64,000 nt of DNA from Uloborus plumipes (GCA_038373865.1 JAXGGA010002882.1:48821-112820); one strand, 5' to 3'; shown: positions 11,939-23,878, counted from the stretch's first letter. Translations and numbers: made by a program. Notes: generated by a model from the letters alone, not told the origin.

Positions 11939-12709
11939 AACAAACCCACATGTGAAATTAATAAAAGCGTATTAAAAAGAGACCATTAGCTACAGAGGAA
12001 CTAGTTACAAACCAAAAAAAAAAAAAAGAGAAAAGAAAGAAAGCTTGCGCGAGAGAGCCTCCAAAAGACATCAGATTTGACAGAATTGATCATCGGAAAG
12101 TACAAGTACATATAAAAAATAATGTAAAATGTCAAAATGTAAAGGATTGCAAGAGTACAGTGCACCAAATGTTCAATTCCTCTATTTTTTTACAAAAAAG
12201 AACTAATTTCAAGGCCATCATTTACAATCATTTTTATCTGTTGAATGCATGGTGTAGCCATTTGGCAACAAAACTATTTTCTAATTAGAAAAGGGTGAAA
12301 ATTTAGAGTTAAATTTTTTTAAATATTTTTCCATGTTTTCTTATTACATTGACAAACACATATATTTTTTTCTACGAAAAATAAAAAATCATGCAGTGTA
12401 GGGTTAAAATTGTGTCTAGCAGAGAGAGACTTTTACAAGATTGTGAGCTCATAGAACAAGCTCTCTTACAAAAAGAAAATGATTCACCTGAAGTTTCTTT
12501 TTTCTAATTTGTAAACTTCAATCAATGTAGAGAACCTACAAAAAAAATTAAAACATTTTTTCAACATTTTTTTTTAAACAACGAGTTCCCATGTTGCCTG
12601 GAATTGCCCTAAAATGTTCCTAGTCAGCCCGGGAACATTTTTTTTTTTCAATTCCTGGAAAACGTAGTTTTTTGAGTTGTGGCACTTTTGTAGCAAGGGT
12701 GCGATATGT

Positions 12710-15160
12710 AAAAAATAACAAATGAAGAGATAATAAATAAGTTGGTAATAATGAATGTTATGATTTTAAAGTCTTTTTACTGTGAATAATTTGAAAAAAA
12801 AAATATTTTTAAAGAAAATTAGTAATATGTAACTTTTTACTTTTTATCAAATCACTAAGCTTTATTCATTTATGTTAATCCATGTAAAAAGAAGAAATTT
12901 TTCATTTTATTAAAATATCACACTAGAAAGACTTAGTTTTTTTTTTTTGGTAAAACATTAATCAACAATACATTGCCACGTCCAATATGAACTGTCAACG
13001 CTTTAACTTTGCACATCCTTTTTTTTTCTTCTCATAAATGATTTTTGAATTGTGTCAAAATACGCAAAAAAAGTGATTATCTCACACCCAGCTGAAGTTC
13101 AACAACAGTGTTTTTGCAAGGAAATAAAAAATATATATATTTTTAAAAGGAAGGATATTTTTGTTGTATTAAAAACACTAAGTAGGATAACGCGACTCAG
13201 ATTTTTTAGCTTAAAAATAATACTGAACTCAATAATTAAGTTGACTTATTTACTATTTCAAGAGAGTGAAACGTAAGAAGTAAAAACACTTAGTGAAAAA
13301 CTCTAGTGAAAGAAATAATGTATTGCAACTTTATATTACTTTTGTCAATTTTATCTCTACAAAATTCAGTAGAAATTCAAAAATATAAAAATATAAAAGT
13401 ACGGAGCATTTTAAGATACCAAAAAATTTAAATATAAACTGCTAAAAAAACTCTCCAAAATGTGTCACTTAAATATGATTTATGCGTGAATAATCTACGA
13501 TAAAAAGCCCAAAAATAAAACCCAAACACTTACTTCAATTTTAAAGCTTTTCTGTAATAGACTCTACCTATAACAGAAATGATTCGAACATTTAAAAGGG
13601 TTTCACTACATTGATATCGTCAACTAATTCATTAAACATTCAATGTGAAAAATAACTTCCTAAAAATGTTCTCAAACTGTTGCCTTTTGCCTTCCACAAG
13701 CTTTAAACATCCAATTGAATTGAAATGTGCATGACAAATATGCTATTTTCAAATAGATTAGTTGAAATAAAGCTAAAAATAAGTACGCAAAATTTTTTGT
13801 TCGTTATTAAAGTGTTTTTAATATCCAATTTTAAAGTTTTTATATTATTCCAAACCTTGTTTTTCTATCCAAGAAAAAGTGTTTCTAATCTTGTTTTGTC
13901 ATTAATGAATGAGGGTTGAAAAAGGTCATACAACTTCTATGATAAGATTTTCAGATTTAAATTACTATGTCTAATAACCTCTAAGATTAAAATGTGTTTA
14001 TTATTAATAATAAATTGGAAATGACAAGTTATATTAAATGCTTATTTCTTGGCTTAAACTAACTGATAAATATGTGTAAAATAGTGACTTAGTCAGTATT
14101 TACTGGTGACGTTCTTTTATGATGTGATTTACTGCTTTATCTTTTTTTCAAAAATTATCAGTTTCATGTTAAATTCCTTTCTGTACAATGTGCCTAAGAA
14201 TGTTCTTCTGTTCACTTTTGCAACCTAAAGTGTAAAATCACAATTTTAGATGAGTTTTGAAAACTAAATATTTCTATGTCTAGTGGAAAACTAAATACAT
14301 GAGTGTTTCAAATCAGGAATAGATTTTATTCTTCTTGGCTTAAAATTTATTTTTCACATCGCTAGCATAAAAAAAATCTTGCTGAAGTGTCCATACCAAA
14401 TACACTCCACACAGTTTTGACTTTCAATAAAATACAAAATATGATACAGATAGAAAGCAAAAGGATATTTTTTCCTGAAAAGAAGCATACGAATCTGCTT
14501 TCTAAAGTCCCATGTTTCATTTTTTATGCACACCCAACTGACCAAGTGAGTTTTTTATCTACCATCTTACATTTCCGCGTAAGCATGCCTTTTCTACCAC
14601 AAAAATGCAGGTGCTTTGCTACCCGAGTTCTCACGGAGTTTCTTTAAAATAAGGTCCACTTCAGAAAGTGTTCGTAAAGAAAAGGGCCTATATGAAATAT
14701 TTTTATGTGTTTGAGCAGGGAAATTGCGCTTTTTGAATTGGCCCACATGTTCAATCGAATATTTCATTTTCTTCTTTGAAGAAAGTGGGCTGACTGGAAA
14801 GTTTTTTCTCTATGCTTGAACACTGTCATTCCGATTTATCGTCTGAATATTTGTTCAATTGAGTTTCCCATATTTCCATGAGAGTCACTGACTCGCATAA
14901 CAGCTCTTTATTTTCTATGTTGCTTAATACCGCTAGAAAAAATGTATGGAATTGACTTTAAATGGAAGAAGAGTCTTGCCATGGCGTACTGAATTTTGCT
15001 TTCGGGTGAATACGTTCAATCACATTTTGTACATAAAACCGCAGATTTGTAATTGGATAAAGCTAGCATCATCTTTTCCTATGGAAATTGAAGTTGCATT
15101 TTTTTATGAGCAAACATTATTACTTCAGAGAAAGGTATCACTACATACTGCAAATTATAA
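12710..15160. other. AT-rich noncoding DNA
   Basis: Nothing recognisable; the frames at 13052-13276, 13725-13919, 14354-14647 and 14946-15179 lack domain resemblance and have AT-driven composition. Confidence 0.6.
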
Positions 15161-15339
15161 TACACTCAAGCCCGCTTAATGGAATAGCCATTTTGCCATG
15201 AAAAAATATTCTAATAAGCGGGATATTCTATTATCCGGGATGAAAATAATGCATTACAATGGTTTGGTACATTGAAAATGTTATTATATTAAGCGGGATA
15301 TTCTTTCAACCGATATTCTAATAAGCGGGATCGACTGTA
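15161..15339. mobile_element. pogo-type MITE, 179 bp
   Basis: Ends are TACACTCAAGCCCGCTTAAT and the inverse of TACAGTCGATCCCGCTTATT (16 of 20 paired), with TA at both outer edges. The interior repeats the motif AATAAGCGGGAT(A) three to four times. Short elements with TACAGTxxA...CCCGCTTA ends are typical of pogo-derived MITEs. No coding capacity. Confidence 0.65.
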
Positions 15340-17836
15340 AATAAAAAATGAGTTTACCAATCACCTCAACTGCATGAAAAGTGAAGTAAATCTACCTAAG
15401 TAAATAGGACACATTCTATATTTGAGTGATAATGCATTAAAATAAAAATAAAACGATTCAGAAATTTACTCGACAATATTTAGGTCTTAACTTATTTTAC
15501 ATAACTCATGCAAAATATCTAGATGGAGCAGTTAGTTAAGCGAATGACTGGATGAAAATACATGACATAATGTATCTAATTCATATCATGATGAAACATA
15601 CTTTTCTAAAATAAAACAATCCATAACATTTTTACTGAAAACATGTCGAATGTACAGCAAATTATTGAAAAATATTTTTTATTTTCAAAATTTGAAAAAA
15701 TAAATAAATAAATAAAATAAAAATACTCAATATACTTTCACAACTGTTCTATAGCCAATACACAATGTTGCCCAGTAAGGTCTAACTGACGTTTCTCTAC
15801 GATCCAAGTTCGGTTAATCACAAGTCATTATGGAATTCATCATGGCTCGATATTAAAACAGTGGACTAAAAAGATAAGTTCTTTGTTTCAGCATAGATAT
15901 TTATTCAAAAGAAACATAAAAGTACAAAACCACACTGTTCTTATGGAGAGCAATAGAAAACAACCGCATGACATTTGCTTTTAATCATCGTTCATTTTGA
16001 GACTATCATCATTTTATCTATATATTTTTTAATATTTTGAATAAGGCTGTTGAAATTGAAAAGTATACTAAAGCAGCTTTTATACAAGGCAACCTGCAAA
16101 ACAAAGAGGCAAAGCAAAGAGGAAAATATAAAGATTCTTTGCAACGATTTTTTTTTTACTCTAATGTAGGAGTAGATTTTTTTTTTTTTGATTGGAGAAG
16201 TGTTTGGAAAGTACACAGATTTCATGTATAGCAACTCATCACTATTTGAAGAAGTTAAATATTTATTTTAAAATGCTCCTTAAATTTCAAGCTAAATTTC
16301 ATGTTTTTACTTGCTTTAATGACAACATTTTTGGTAAGAATAAAAAAGAATAATAAATTTGTAAAATAAATAAATAAATAAAAATAAAAAATAAAAAATA
16401 ATTTAAAACCTCCACTAGAAAAAAAAAATTTTTTTTTGAAATAAAATCTTCTCTGATTATATTTACTCCCAATTAAAAATAAAGATAAAAATAATGAGAT
16501 CAAATAATAAAGTTGACTTTTTTTAAGAAATTCGATTAAAAGAAACAAGAAAGGCCGTATTTCGTGCAGCCTTGATTCCAGCATAAAATTAAAAAAAAAA
16601 AAACACGCATTAGAAAAGAACATAAAAATTAAAACATAGCAAAAGCAATCAAATATGATGAACTTTCAGAGCCACAACGAATGCATGTAAGCATTGATTA
16701 TCTTTCGTTTCACATTGCGATTATAGCTTGTCCTTTTGCATTTGCCATCTGAACACAATACATTAAGCTAATTAGGAATTCGATTTTACACGCTCCCCCA
16801 GTATGGCGGAAAGGAGGAATAATATAATGCAATTACTAGAGCAGTTTTGAAGATTCTGATAGATAAAGTTCGGGAGATTATGGGGAAGACCGATGATATT
16901 CCCCACTCTCTTCTCCGTGCTTTGATAGGTTAAAAAGTTGAAACTAGTTCAGTCACTCTATTGATTACCTTTGGTGGAATTTCGCTACGATGTCATCTTT
17001 TTGATGTAACAAATTGAACGCAACAAAGGGCTGAAAAAATCAGGAAATTCCATTGTTTGTAGAATTTTTGTCGTAATGGAATAGCATTTTTATTAAGGGA
17101 CGAGCAAAATTATCTGCACATTTTACGAAAGTTTGGAAATTTAATTATTCTATCTCTGTAACGGTTTTGTTGTCGTTTAATATGTTTGTAGTATTTATTT
17201 AAATTTCTACATAAATTAATGTTACAGCAAGTATTTTACTCTTAGTCAAATTTTGTTCAACATTTTGCTCAATATAAGTATTGTAAGAAAAAAGGAGCAT
17301 TGCCTGAATTTGCAAGAATTAATATTAACTAAATTTACTTAAATGTATACCTGAAAGTTATTTTTTAGAAAATTTAGGCATTAAAAGCATATACCCAAAT
17401 ATAGGTTCGGCAATGACAATACAGTGCTTTAGAAATGCGAATTCATTATTTAAACACTATAGGAGTTTTTTTTCTAAGGAAATAAAATTCAGACAAATTT
17501 CCTGTAAGGAAATATATAAGGACATGAGTTAAATATATTTTCCCTGCAGCATTTAACAGAAACATTCCGCTTTCCTAACTAGCGAGTAATTTTATGTTTC
17601 TCTTCGTATATTTGAAGGAAATCGTTTGAATCATCAACTATGATTTAATTTATTTCAACCAATGTCCTATAAGCTTGCTTCTCCCCAATCAAAATCTCAT
17701 TATATGATACATTTACATGCACATAAGTAACAGCGATAAATGTAGATTACTTTGTAAACAATGTAAACATTAAGGGATTTGTAAACAGAAAAAGAACACT
17801 GTTCGCCTCCGAATTAGTACTGCATTAGAACGGTAT
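15340..17836. other. AT-rich noncoding DNA
   Basis: No supported gene. There is AAATA/AATAA simple sequence near 15700-15722 and 16360-16400, and long poly-T/A tracts that generate the spurious Phe-rich minus frame at 16255-16623. Confidence 0.6.
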
Positions 17837-18354
17837 TTAACCCAATAATGCCTAGCGTCCCTTTTTAGGGATGGTCCAAAAAGGGTCTGAATTTCCCAAG
17901 AATGAACATTTCAACAAAATAATAGTGTTCAATTAGTACCTTGTTATTGTTTCAATTCGTTATTAACAGATTGCAGCACATAACCATTGTAAAGTGTGTT
18001 CTGTAGCCGTTTATATATGATCTTTATCAAGAATTACATCGTTCACAATCTCAAGAAAAAAAGCAGTTTTCAAAATTCTTCCCAGCTTCCCAGTTTTTGT
18101 TAATTGTTGATTTTATTTCTTCTTACAAAATGTCTTTTTAAATATTATATCACAGGCAGAAAAAAATTTTAGTAAAAAAAGTATGTACCATCTGGTGTAT
18201 TTCGTAACTTTTAAGAGACGATATTTCTTTCCTTAATAAAAAAATAATTTTTTACATGATATTTTTCTAATTATTTTTCCTGTCCATTAAACACTATTTG
18301 TAACACGTATATAAAATATCTTTGAAAAAAAAATGTCAGGCATTAATGGGTTAA
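17837..18354. mobile_element. TTAA-flanked nonautonomous element, copy 1 (518 bp)
   Basis: It begins TTAACCCAATAATGCCTA (17837) and ends TAATGGGTTAA (18354). The termini are inverted repeats of TTAACCCATTAATGCC type with TTAA at both outer edges, as expected for piggyBac-like insertion. An inverted relative lies at 36728-37248 and aligns over its whole length. No open frame. Next to the left end, GTCCCTTTTTAGGGAT(GG) forms a small hairpin present in both copies. It ends 234 bp before exon 18589-18669. Confidence 0.75.
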
Positions 18355-18588
18355 TAGTGTGTATTTTGACCTTTCAAGGCAGCTGATTTCGCACTTTTAT
18401 ATCCACTTTCAATGACAATCCAGTTTTCACAGGTCTTCATGAAATACTGTACATTATAAATGTACATGTTCATGTATGATTTACTTCAGGTGCACCAGTA
18501 GTCTGGCAATCTTAGGCAGTTAATTAAAAGGATATTGAGAGGGGGTTTTTTTTCGATACTCAAATAGGTACTTTATTTTTCCTTGTAG

Positions 18589-18669
18589 GGGAATTTGCTA
18601 GAAGACCACATGATGCTTGTTCGTCTCCAAGATATGACTCAGGTGGAATGGATTATATAACATTAGTTG
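18589..18669 (+). CDS. Internal exon of a DUF7042-DUF7045-like membrane protein gene (first exon visible)
   Basis: The acceptor is a pyrimidine-rich tract ending CCTTGTAG and the donor is GTAAGC. The exon starts with two bases of a split codon, then reads EFARRPHDACSSPRYD and SGGMDYITLV, and leaves one G that joins the next exon to give GCA (Ala). It is open only in this frame. The phase-1 start shows that coding sequence precedes it; no convincing upstream exon was found in 1-18588, so the 5' part probably lies outside the window behind a long intron. Assignment to the gene rests on exact phase agreement with the following four exons. Confidence 0.72.
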
Positions 18670-19826
18670 GTAAGCCCAAATTTTACATATTTTTAAGTAT
18701 GAATTTTGCATATTCGAGCTTTTAAAGTTAGTACAAATATTGATGGGAAGTAATATTCCTTGATATGTGTGCTTTTTTAATGTATTATCAGGTTTGAACT
18801 CATCAACTTTTACACTTACATTTTACTTAGATTTAGAATAAAAAACATAAAGCATTTTTTTAATTTAAAATAATTCATCATAATCTTAGTTTTATTTTCT
18901 ACCTTTTGCTATTTCTTTTTGAAATATAGGCCTCAACAGGCGTCACAAAGAAAAAAAAAGTATTGACATAATAAAAGAAATTTCCGACTTAAAACTAAAA
19001 TGACATTATTTCCGTAACTCATAGTTTTCCTTCCTTATCCTTTGGATGTATATTCTATGCAATACGTTACTTAAAATATTGAGTCTAGTATAGTTACGCT
19101 ATGATTTTGCCAAACATGCATTTAATTTTATTTGACTTCACTCATTACAAAAGCGGATTTCAAAGTATGTTTTGAAACATTAGTTATAATCCTCTATATA
19201 TTCCTACCGGGAGTACAAAAGTCCTTTTTTCAAACTCAAAAATGTGCAATGAGAATTGTATTTTTTATAAAAAACTCAACATTAACTGCATTAAAATGCT
19301 AAGTAGAACATTAAGACTAACGACTGAACATTTTGTTGAACGAGGGGAAAGATGAAACATTTTCTATTTTTAGTATTACTCAATACTTGTCATTTTAATA
19401 GTCACGCAATTTTCCTTGAAGTTAATTTATTTTATTTTTCATTGAGCTTTAGTTTCATATACTATGACTATGTAAAAGCATTTTTCTGACGAATGTATCA
19501 CACACCGAGAATGAAAGGGGCACATCTTTAATGCTAATTCAATTTAAAAAGTGCGCTTTCAATCTTGGTGTGATGGATCTTGTAAGAAGTTACTAATCAA
19601 AAAGAAAGAACTGATAAAATAAGAAAAAGCAAAGGAATTGAGAAAAAGAAAAGAGCAAATTGATTTAGTTAGTATAAATTACTTTTTTCAAAATGAAATT
19701 TTTTTTTTCAATTGCAGTACATGATGAAATAAAAATTAATTTTATTATAAAATTTACCTTAAAACATTACTTTTTATCTTCAGCACTATCATCAAAAATT
19801 ATAATAATATAAATTATAAAATTATA

Positions 19827-20196
19827 AAATTATAATAAATTAGTTTATACATGATCGTTTATACATTACTTTTTATCTTCAGCACTATCATCAAAAACAA
19901 ACAAAAAAAAAAAGAAATTTACTTTCATTCATTCTTCAGATTAATGAAAAAAAAAATAATGAAAAAAACAAATGAAAAATAACTAACCATATGAGAAAAA
20001 AATGAAAAGCAGTTGATAAAATTATAATAAATTAGTTTATATATGATCGTTTATACATTACTTTTTATCTTCAGCACTATCATCAAAAACAAACAAAAAA
20101 AAAAGAAATTTACTTTCATTCATTCTTCAGATTAATGAAAAAAAAAATTATGAAAAAAACAAATGAAAAATAACTAACCATATGAGAAAAAAATGA
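19827..20196. repeat. Tandem duplication, ~191-bp unit, two full copies
   Basis: Copy 1 begins near 19827 and copy 2 near 20018, both with AAAATTATAATAAATTAG. The copies are nearly identical, including CTTCAGCACTATCATCAAAA and CTAACCATATGAGAAAAAAA. A partial unit precedes them (about 19768-19800) and a 45-bp piece of the junction (AGCAGTTGATAAAATTATAA) reappears at 20989-21030. The high similarity suggests a recent duplication. Confidence 0.85.
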
Positions 20197-21866
20197 ATGA
20201 ATGAAATACTGAATAAATAAATAGTGTATTAATAAAAGAAAGATTGTAAATAAATTATATAATAAATGAATACGAAAGTCAGAGTGATTTAATAAATAAT
20301 TGCCTTAAATTGATGTCAAAAATTCAAATACAAATAAACTGAAATGTAAACCTAAAGTTTTTATACATATAGCATACTGCATGCAATGTATGAAACTCGG
20401 TGATCTATAGCAGGTCCGAAATCAGACTTCGGCATTCCGTAGAATACATGATATGAAATATCTACTATCACTATTGGATTCCATATAGTACCGGTAACAT
20501 ACATATGTAAATATGCTAAAAGCAATGTATGAAATGCAGCGTTCTAAACAATGGCAAGTAATTCGATAATGCTTCTACCAGAATTTTAAGCAACTCCAAA
20601 GGATTCTGTGGAATATTTGCAACTCATAGATGGGATTCTGCAGAACGCTGCCCTTTCATGTATTTTGTGTATCATACATGAGTGTGTGTGTGAGAGGGTA
20701 AGAGCTGTAATACTTACGTGTTTGAAGCAAAATGAATTTAAAAAAGGAAAGAAATGTGACACTCTTTTTGTTTAAGGAGAAAATGTAATCTATGTGCTTA
20801 GTAGCTAAGACGTTAGTTCTTTAAAACATAAATGCATCGAAGAAATGCAAAGCAGTTTCAACCCCATTTTGAGATTATAATGTACAATTTTTAAGCTGAA
20901 AGAGTTACATTATTATTGCCGAAAAAAAATATTAAACTAAAATTACGCTTCTAAATACAATATCCCTAATAAACAATTATTAAGCCAAGCAGTTGATAAA
21001 ATTATAATAAATTAGTTTATGCATGATCGTGTTTCATCTATTAATTTATTTTAAATGTCAGCATCAAGCGTAGTTTTTGTGAAAGGAACAATATCTTACT
21101 ATGCCATAGTTTCTAAAAAATATCTTAGAACTCCATGAGTCGAAAATTTAAAGATCTTTTAAGAAAATAAATAAAAATATCCAACAAAAATCATTTGCGC
21201 GTGACTATTTTTTAAACATATTTATGTTCTTTCCAGAAAATCATAAACCATCCCCCATTCACTCAGGAATATTTAATATTCTCTACTTGATGTGCTCTTC
21301 TAAAAATGCCGCTAGAAATATTTAAATCTCTTCATTAATTTTGATCTCCCGTAGCGACGCGGAAGTTGAGAAATATTTTAGAGTTCACTAGAAACCACTA
21401 AACAACGCCACAAAAGCACCACGCGGCTATAAACATAAGCTAAAAGCTTATGATTTTATTTTTATGTTTATGCTGCAGCTGTCTAAAATCGAAACATGCT
21501 TTTTTCTTCCAGATATAGTGCATTTCAAACGCAACATCTTTTATGTGTCTAGACAACAAATTTCATATTTTGCGGCCTTTTAAAAACGGTTTTAAATCTG
21601 TATTTTTAGTTCAAAGTAATGATATAAGAATGTATTTCTCATACCTTTTACTTTGCTTAAAAATGTTTTTTATGTTTACCAAAATGATGTTTTAGTATAA
21701 GTAAAAAGTATGGCATTTTTTTTAAGTACTATATACGCATTAACATGCAATACTTTACAATAGAATACTTTAATGAATCAGATGAAATAGCAACAAGAAT
21801 ATGTCATATACATTTCAATCCAATATTTTTCCTACTCCATTTATTTATCTAATACAAATAATATAT

Positions 21867-22008
21867 CTGTACCTCAGAACCAGACTAACGTAAGTCCACT
21901 TTCGTCATTTTTCGGTAGAGGGGAAAAACGATTGTCGAATACATCGTTTTTCCCCTCTACTGAAAAATAACGAAAATGGACTTACGTTAGTCTGGTTCTG
22001 AGGTGCAG
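21867..22008. mobile_element. Foldback MITE, copy 1 (142 bp)
   Basis: A near-perfect palindrome: CTGTACCTCAGAACCAGACT at the left and its inverse at the right, with arms of about 62 bp around a short loop (GATTGTCGAATACATC). A second copy at 28148-28288 is ~95% similar by eye. The loop is reverse-complemented between the copies, so they sit in opposite orientations. No coding capacity; both are in introns of the host gene. Confidence 0.85.
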
Positions 22009-22267
22009 ATATTATCATCAGCATTCAATATTAGTACGACGGTTTGTGATGATCAAAAATATTCGTCAATGCATTCTTCTCTTCCAGATTTTTTTAATTT
22101 AACTTTTTTTTTTCTTTTCGCGTATTTTATAATTCAATTAATTATAATACTTATTTCAGTGTAATTGGTTGCCTTGAAAATGATTGGAAATAGCGAAAGA
22201 ATTTAAACTTTTATATTTCCAGCTTTTACTAATCTGGTTTATTGATGATAAAAACCGCTTGTCATAA

Positions 22268-22302
22268 CCGTCCCGTGGCCCAAAAACGGTTGAGAAACCC
22301 TG
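22268..22302 (-). mobile_element. Possible hAT-like terminal repeat (solo end)
   Basis: Read on the minus strand this gives CAGGGTTTCTCAACCG then TTTTTGGGCCACGGG, which resembles the CAGxG(T)xTCTCAA termini of several hAT families. No partner end was found within the window, so it may be a fragment or coincidence. Confidence 0.35.
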
Positions 22303-22902
22303 TTTTAGAGTCGTATTACTGCTATATATTTGGCCGGAAGAGATAATAACTACAGTAATTGATAAGTTTCTATCTACATCTATTTCTCAGTAATAAAGCG
22401 TTAAACGGAGCCACTTCATTTCAGCTATATCACTTCTGTCCGCTTAATCAAATTGCAATACATTAATGAAGCAAGAGACATTTCAATGATTTACACCGAA
22501 ACATGGTACCTTTATTTTAACTTTGTCTTTTTAGTAGCTGGACATTATTGAATGCAAATGCATATAATCATATTTAAATCAATCGTAATATATTCGGATG
22601 TTATTAAATAAGTAAGTTAAGATCTTAGGTTTTTATAAGTTGAATTTATTTTAAAGAGGAACTATACTTGGGGCAAACCAACCCCGGCGGTTTCGTGAAA
22701 GCTACATATACGTTAATCACAGCATTACAGCACTACCAGGTTAAGCTTTCCCTAGCTGTAAATGCAATTCAATGTATTTTTCCGAGTTAAATCAAAACAT
22801 CCCTAAAGATTAAACAATAAAAAAAATTCAAAAATAAAAGGCTGAAATTTTACGTTAAAAAGCAATTGCTCACGTACCTACCATTATGCGGGGTTTAACC
22901 CG

Positions 22903-23205
22903 TTGAATGAGTCACTGAAGAGCATTCTGCTTCGTGATGCAGACCAGAAACCTGGCAATTCCTTGTCTAGCACCAAATTATTGATTTTGAATAGGAACTC
23001 GAAGAACTTTGTGACCATGGACATATTTAACGTTCCCCGGATACAATTAGTGAACACGGTGGATCTTCAATTGGCTGGGATAGACCACGGTACCCTCCAG
23101 TTCACCATGGCCAGAAAAAAGTACCGTCATCTATATGTCCTGTCTATTTGTCCGCCGAACGACCTCTTAACCCTTGTACTGAACGGAGCTCGAGACAAAA
23201 CGTGA
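22903..23205 (+). other. Unassigned 100-codon open frame, richer in G+C than its surroundings
   Basis: The frame is open from at least 22876 to the stop at 23203-23205 and contains MDIFNVPRIQLVNTVDL and ARKKYRHLYVLSICPPND. Codon-like composition and lower A+T set it apart from the flanks. It has no obvious ATG near the start (the first codon here is TTG) and no recognised domain. It lies 235 bp upstream of the exon at 23441 within an intron. It could be a transposon relic, an unrecognised alternative exon, or chance. Confidence 0.25.
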
Positions 23206-23440
23206 AAATACGATTATATGCTTCAAATCGTAAATCGTAGTATGCACTAATCGGAACTGCGCTCGTTTGCTTTTTTCAGTAAAATTGTACTCTAGGATTT
23301 TCTCTGTGATGTAAACATTCCTTCTACAGCAAGTTCTTTCCCTTCAAATTCTAATAGGTTTTTATGTAGTAGCATTCCATCGAAAGTTAGTCAACCCCTT
23401 TTTTAAACACATTTTACATCAGTATTCTATTTTTCCACAG

Positions 23441-23626
23441 CATCTTCAGCTTCTGTGATAGCTTTATGCCCTCAGCTAGTAGAAACTGATGGTCTAAGAA
23501 TAGCTGCCAGCAGAAACCACATTCGATCCGAGCAGTGTCAGGATTCAGCGGTGAAAGTCGTTGGTTGCCGAAGTCACGAAACTCTGGAGTTCCTTTCGAC
23601 ATGTGAAACAGCAAGAGAGCATATGA
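23441..23626 (+). CDS. Exon 2 (visible) of the DUF7042-DUF7045-like gene
   Basis: The acceptor is TTTTTCCACAG and the donor is A|GTAAGC. With the G carried from the previous exon it reads ASSASVIALCPQLVETDG, then LRIAASRNHIRSEQCQ, DSAVKVVGCRSHETLEF and LSTCETAREHM, leaving one A for the next exon. There are four cysteines (CP, QC, GC, TC), consistent with a disulphide-rich ectodomain. The 62-codon exon is fully open and ends 166 bp before the next exon. A 74-codon minus-strand frame overlapping it is a shadow. Confidence 0.82.
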
Positions 23627-23792
23627 GTAAGCAAACACATACCTATTTATTCAAATAAAAAGAAAAAAAATGCCGATATTTTATCTATTTAATTGCTTAA
23701 TTTAGATAAGTAATTTTTTGAATTGAAGTTTAATGTGCTTTGAACGAGTTTTTAAAACTGAAAATCTGTACAAACTCTTTTTTTCTTTGTAG

Positions 23793-23878
23793 CTTTTCAG
23801 TGTCAAGGGATGTGGGAGGAAAATGGCCGGAACTACCTCATAGCAGGACTGAAAGGTTCAAAGGCTCGTTATTGTTTC
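23793..23878 (+). CDS. Exon 3 (visible): FQC-W-ENG-YL-G-RYCF block
   Basis: The acceptor is TTTCTTTGTAG and the donor TTC|GTGAGT. The split codon A+CT gives Thr, followed by FQCQGMWEENGRNYLIAG and LKGSKARYCF. The pattern Cys - Trp - E-G - YL(I/V) - G - RYxC(F) is the most recognisable block of the DUF7042-DUF7045 family of arthropod secreted/membrane proteins, where it reads like CxxxW-EG-RYLVG followed by RYRCFVY. The frame carries directly into VYY of the next exon, completing the C-F-V-Y motif. This exon gives the main support for the family call. Confidence 0.85.

Larger units (their letters stand above)
11008..12407 (+). mobile_element. piggyBac-like element, 1.4 kb, TTAA flanked
   Basis: Both ends are TTAACCCTACACTGCATG in inverted orientation (18 bp, perfect), each starting with the TTAA that piggyBac elements duplicate on insertion. 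A subterminal motif, TAGCCATTTGGCAAC or its near-inverse, recurs at about 11028, 11378 and 12254. The element carries a piggyBac C-terminal transposase relic (11510-11839). It is much shorter than a ~2.3-2.5-kb autonomous copy, so it is internally deleted, and it is nested within the 8546-12709 element. Confidence 0.8.
8546..12709. mobile_element. 4.16-kb DNA transposon with ~41-bp TIRs and subterminal direct repeats, unclassified
   Basis: The left end begins ACATATCGCACCCTTGCTA (8546) and the right end is its inverse, TAGCAAGGGTGCGATATGT (to 12709). The pairing runs on through CCACAACTCAAAAA, about 38 of 41 positions. Six near-identical CGTGACTCACGTTAC motifs sit inside, at 8853, 9034, 9224, 9246, 10673 and 10839, all in the + orientation. 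A second subterminal match is AGGGCAATTCCA (8841) against TGGAATTGCCCT (12599). A degraded Lys/Arg-rich frame lies on the minus strand between about 9660 and 10400. A pogo-end fragment (9381-9530) and a piggyBac-like element (11008-12407) are inserted within it. The superfamily and target-site duplication are not resolved. Confidence 0.7.
18670..23440 (+). other. Intron (4.77 kb) with repeats and a foldback element
   Basis: Bounded by GTAAGC and TTTTTCCACAG. It holds a ~191-bp tandem duplication (19827-20196), a foldback element (21867-22008), a possible hAT terminus (22268-22302) and an unexplained 100-codon frame (22903-23205). Confidence 0.65.

Noticed and set aside
16255..16623. 122-codon minus-strand Phe/Leu-rich ORF, membrane-protein-like
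   Set aside because: Generated by poly-A and AAATA-type simple sequence; no start context or domain.
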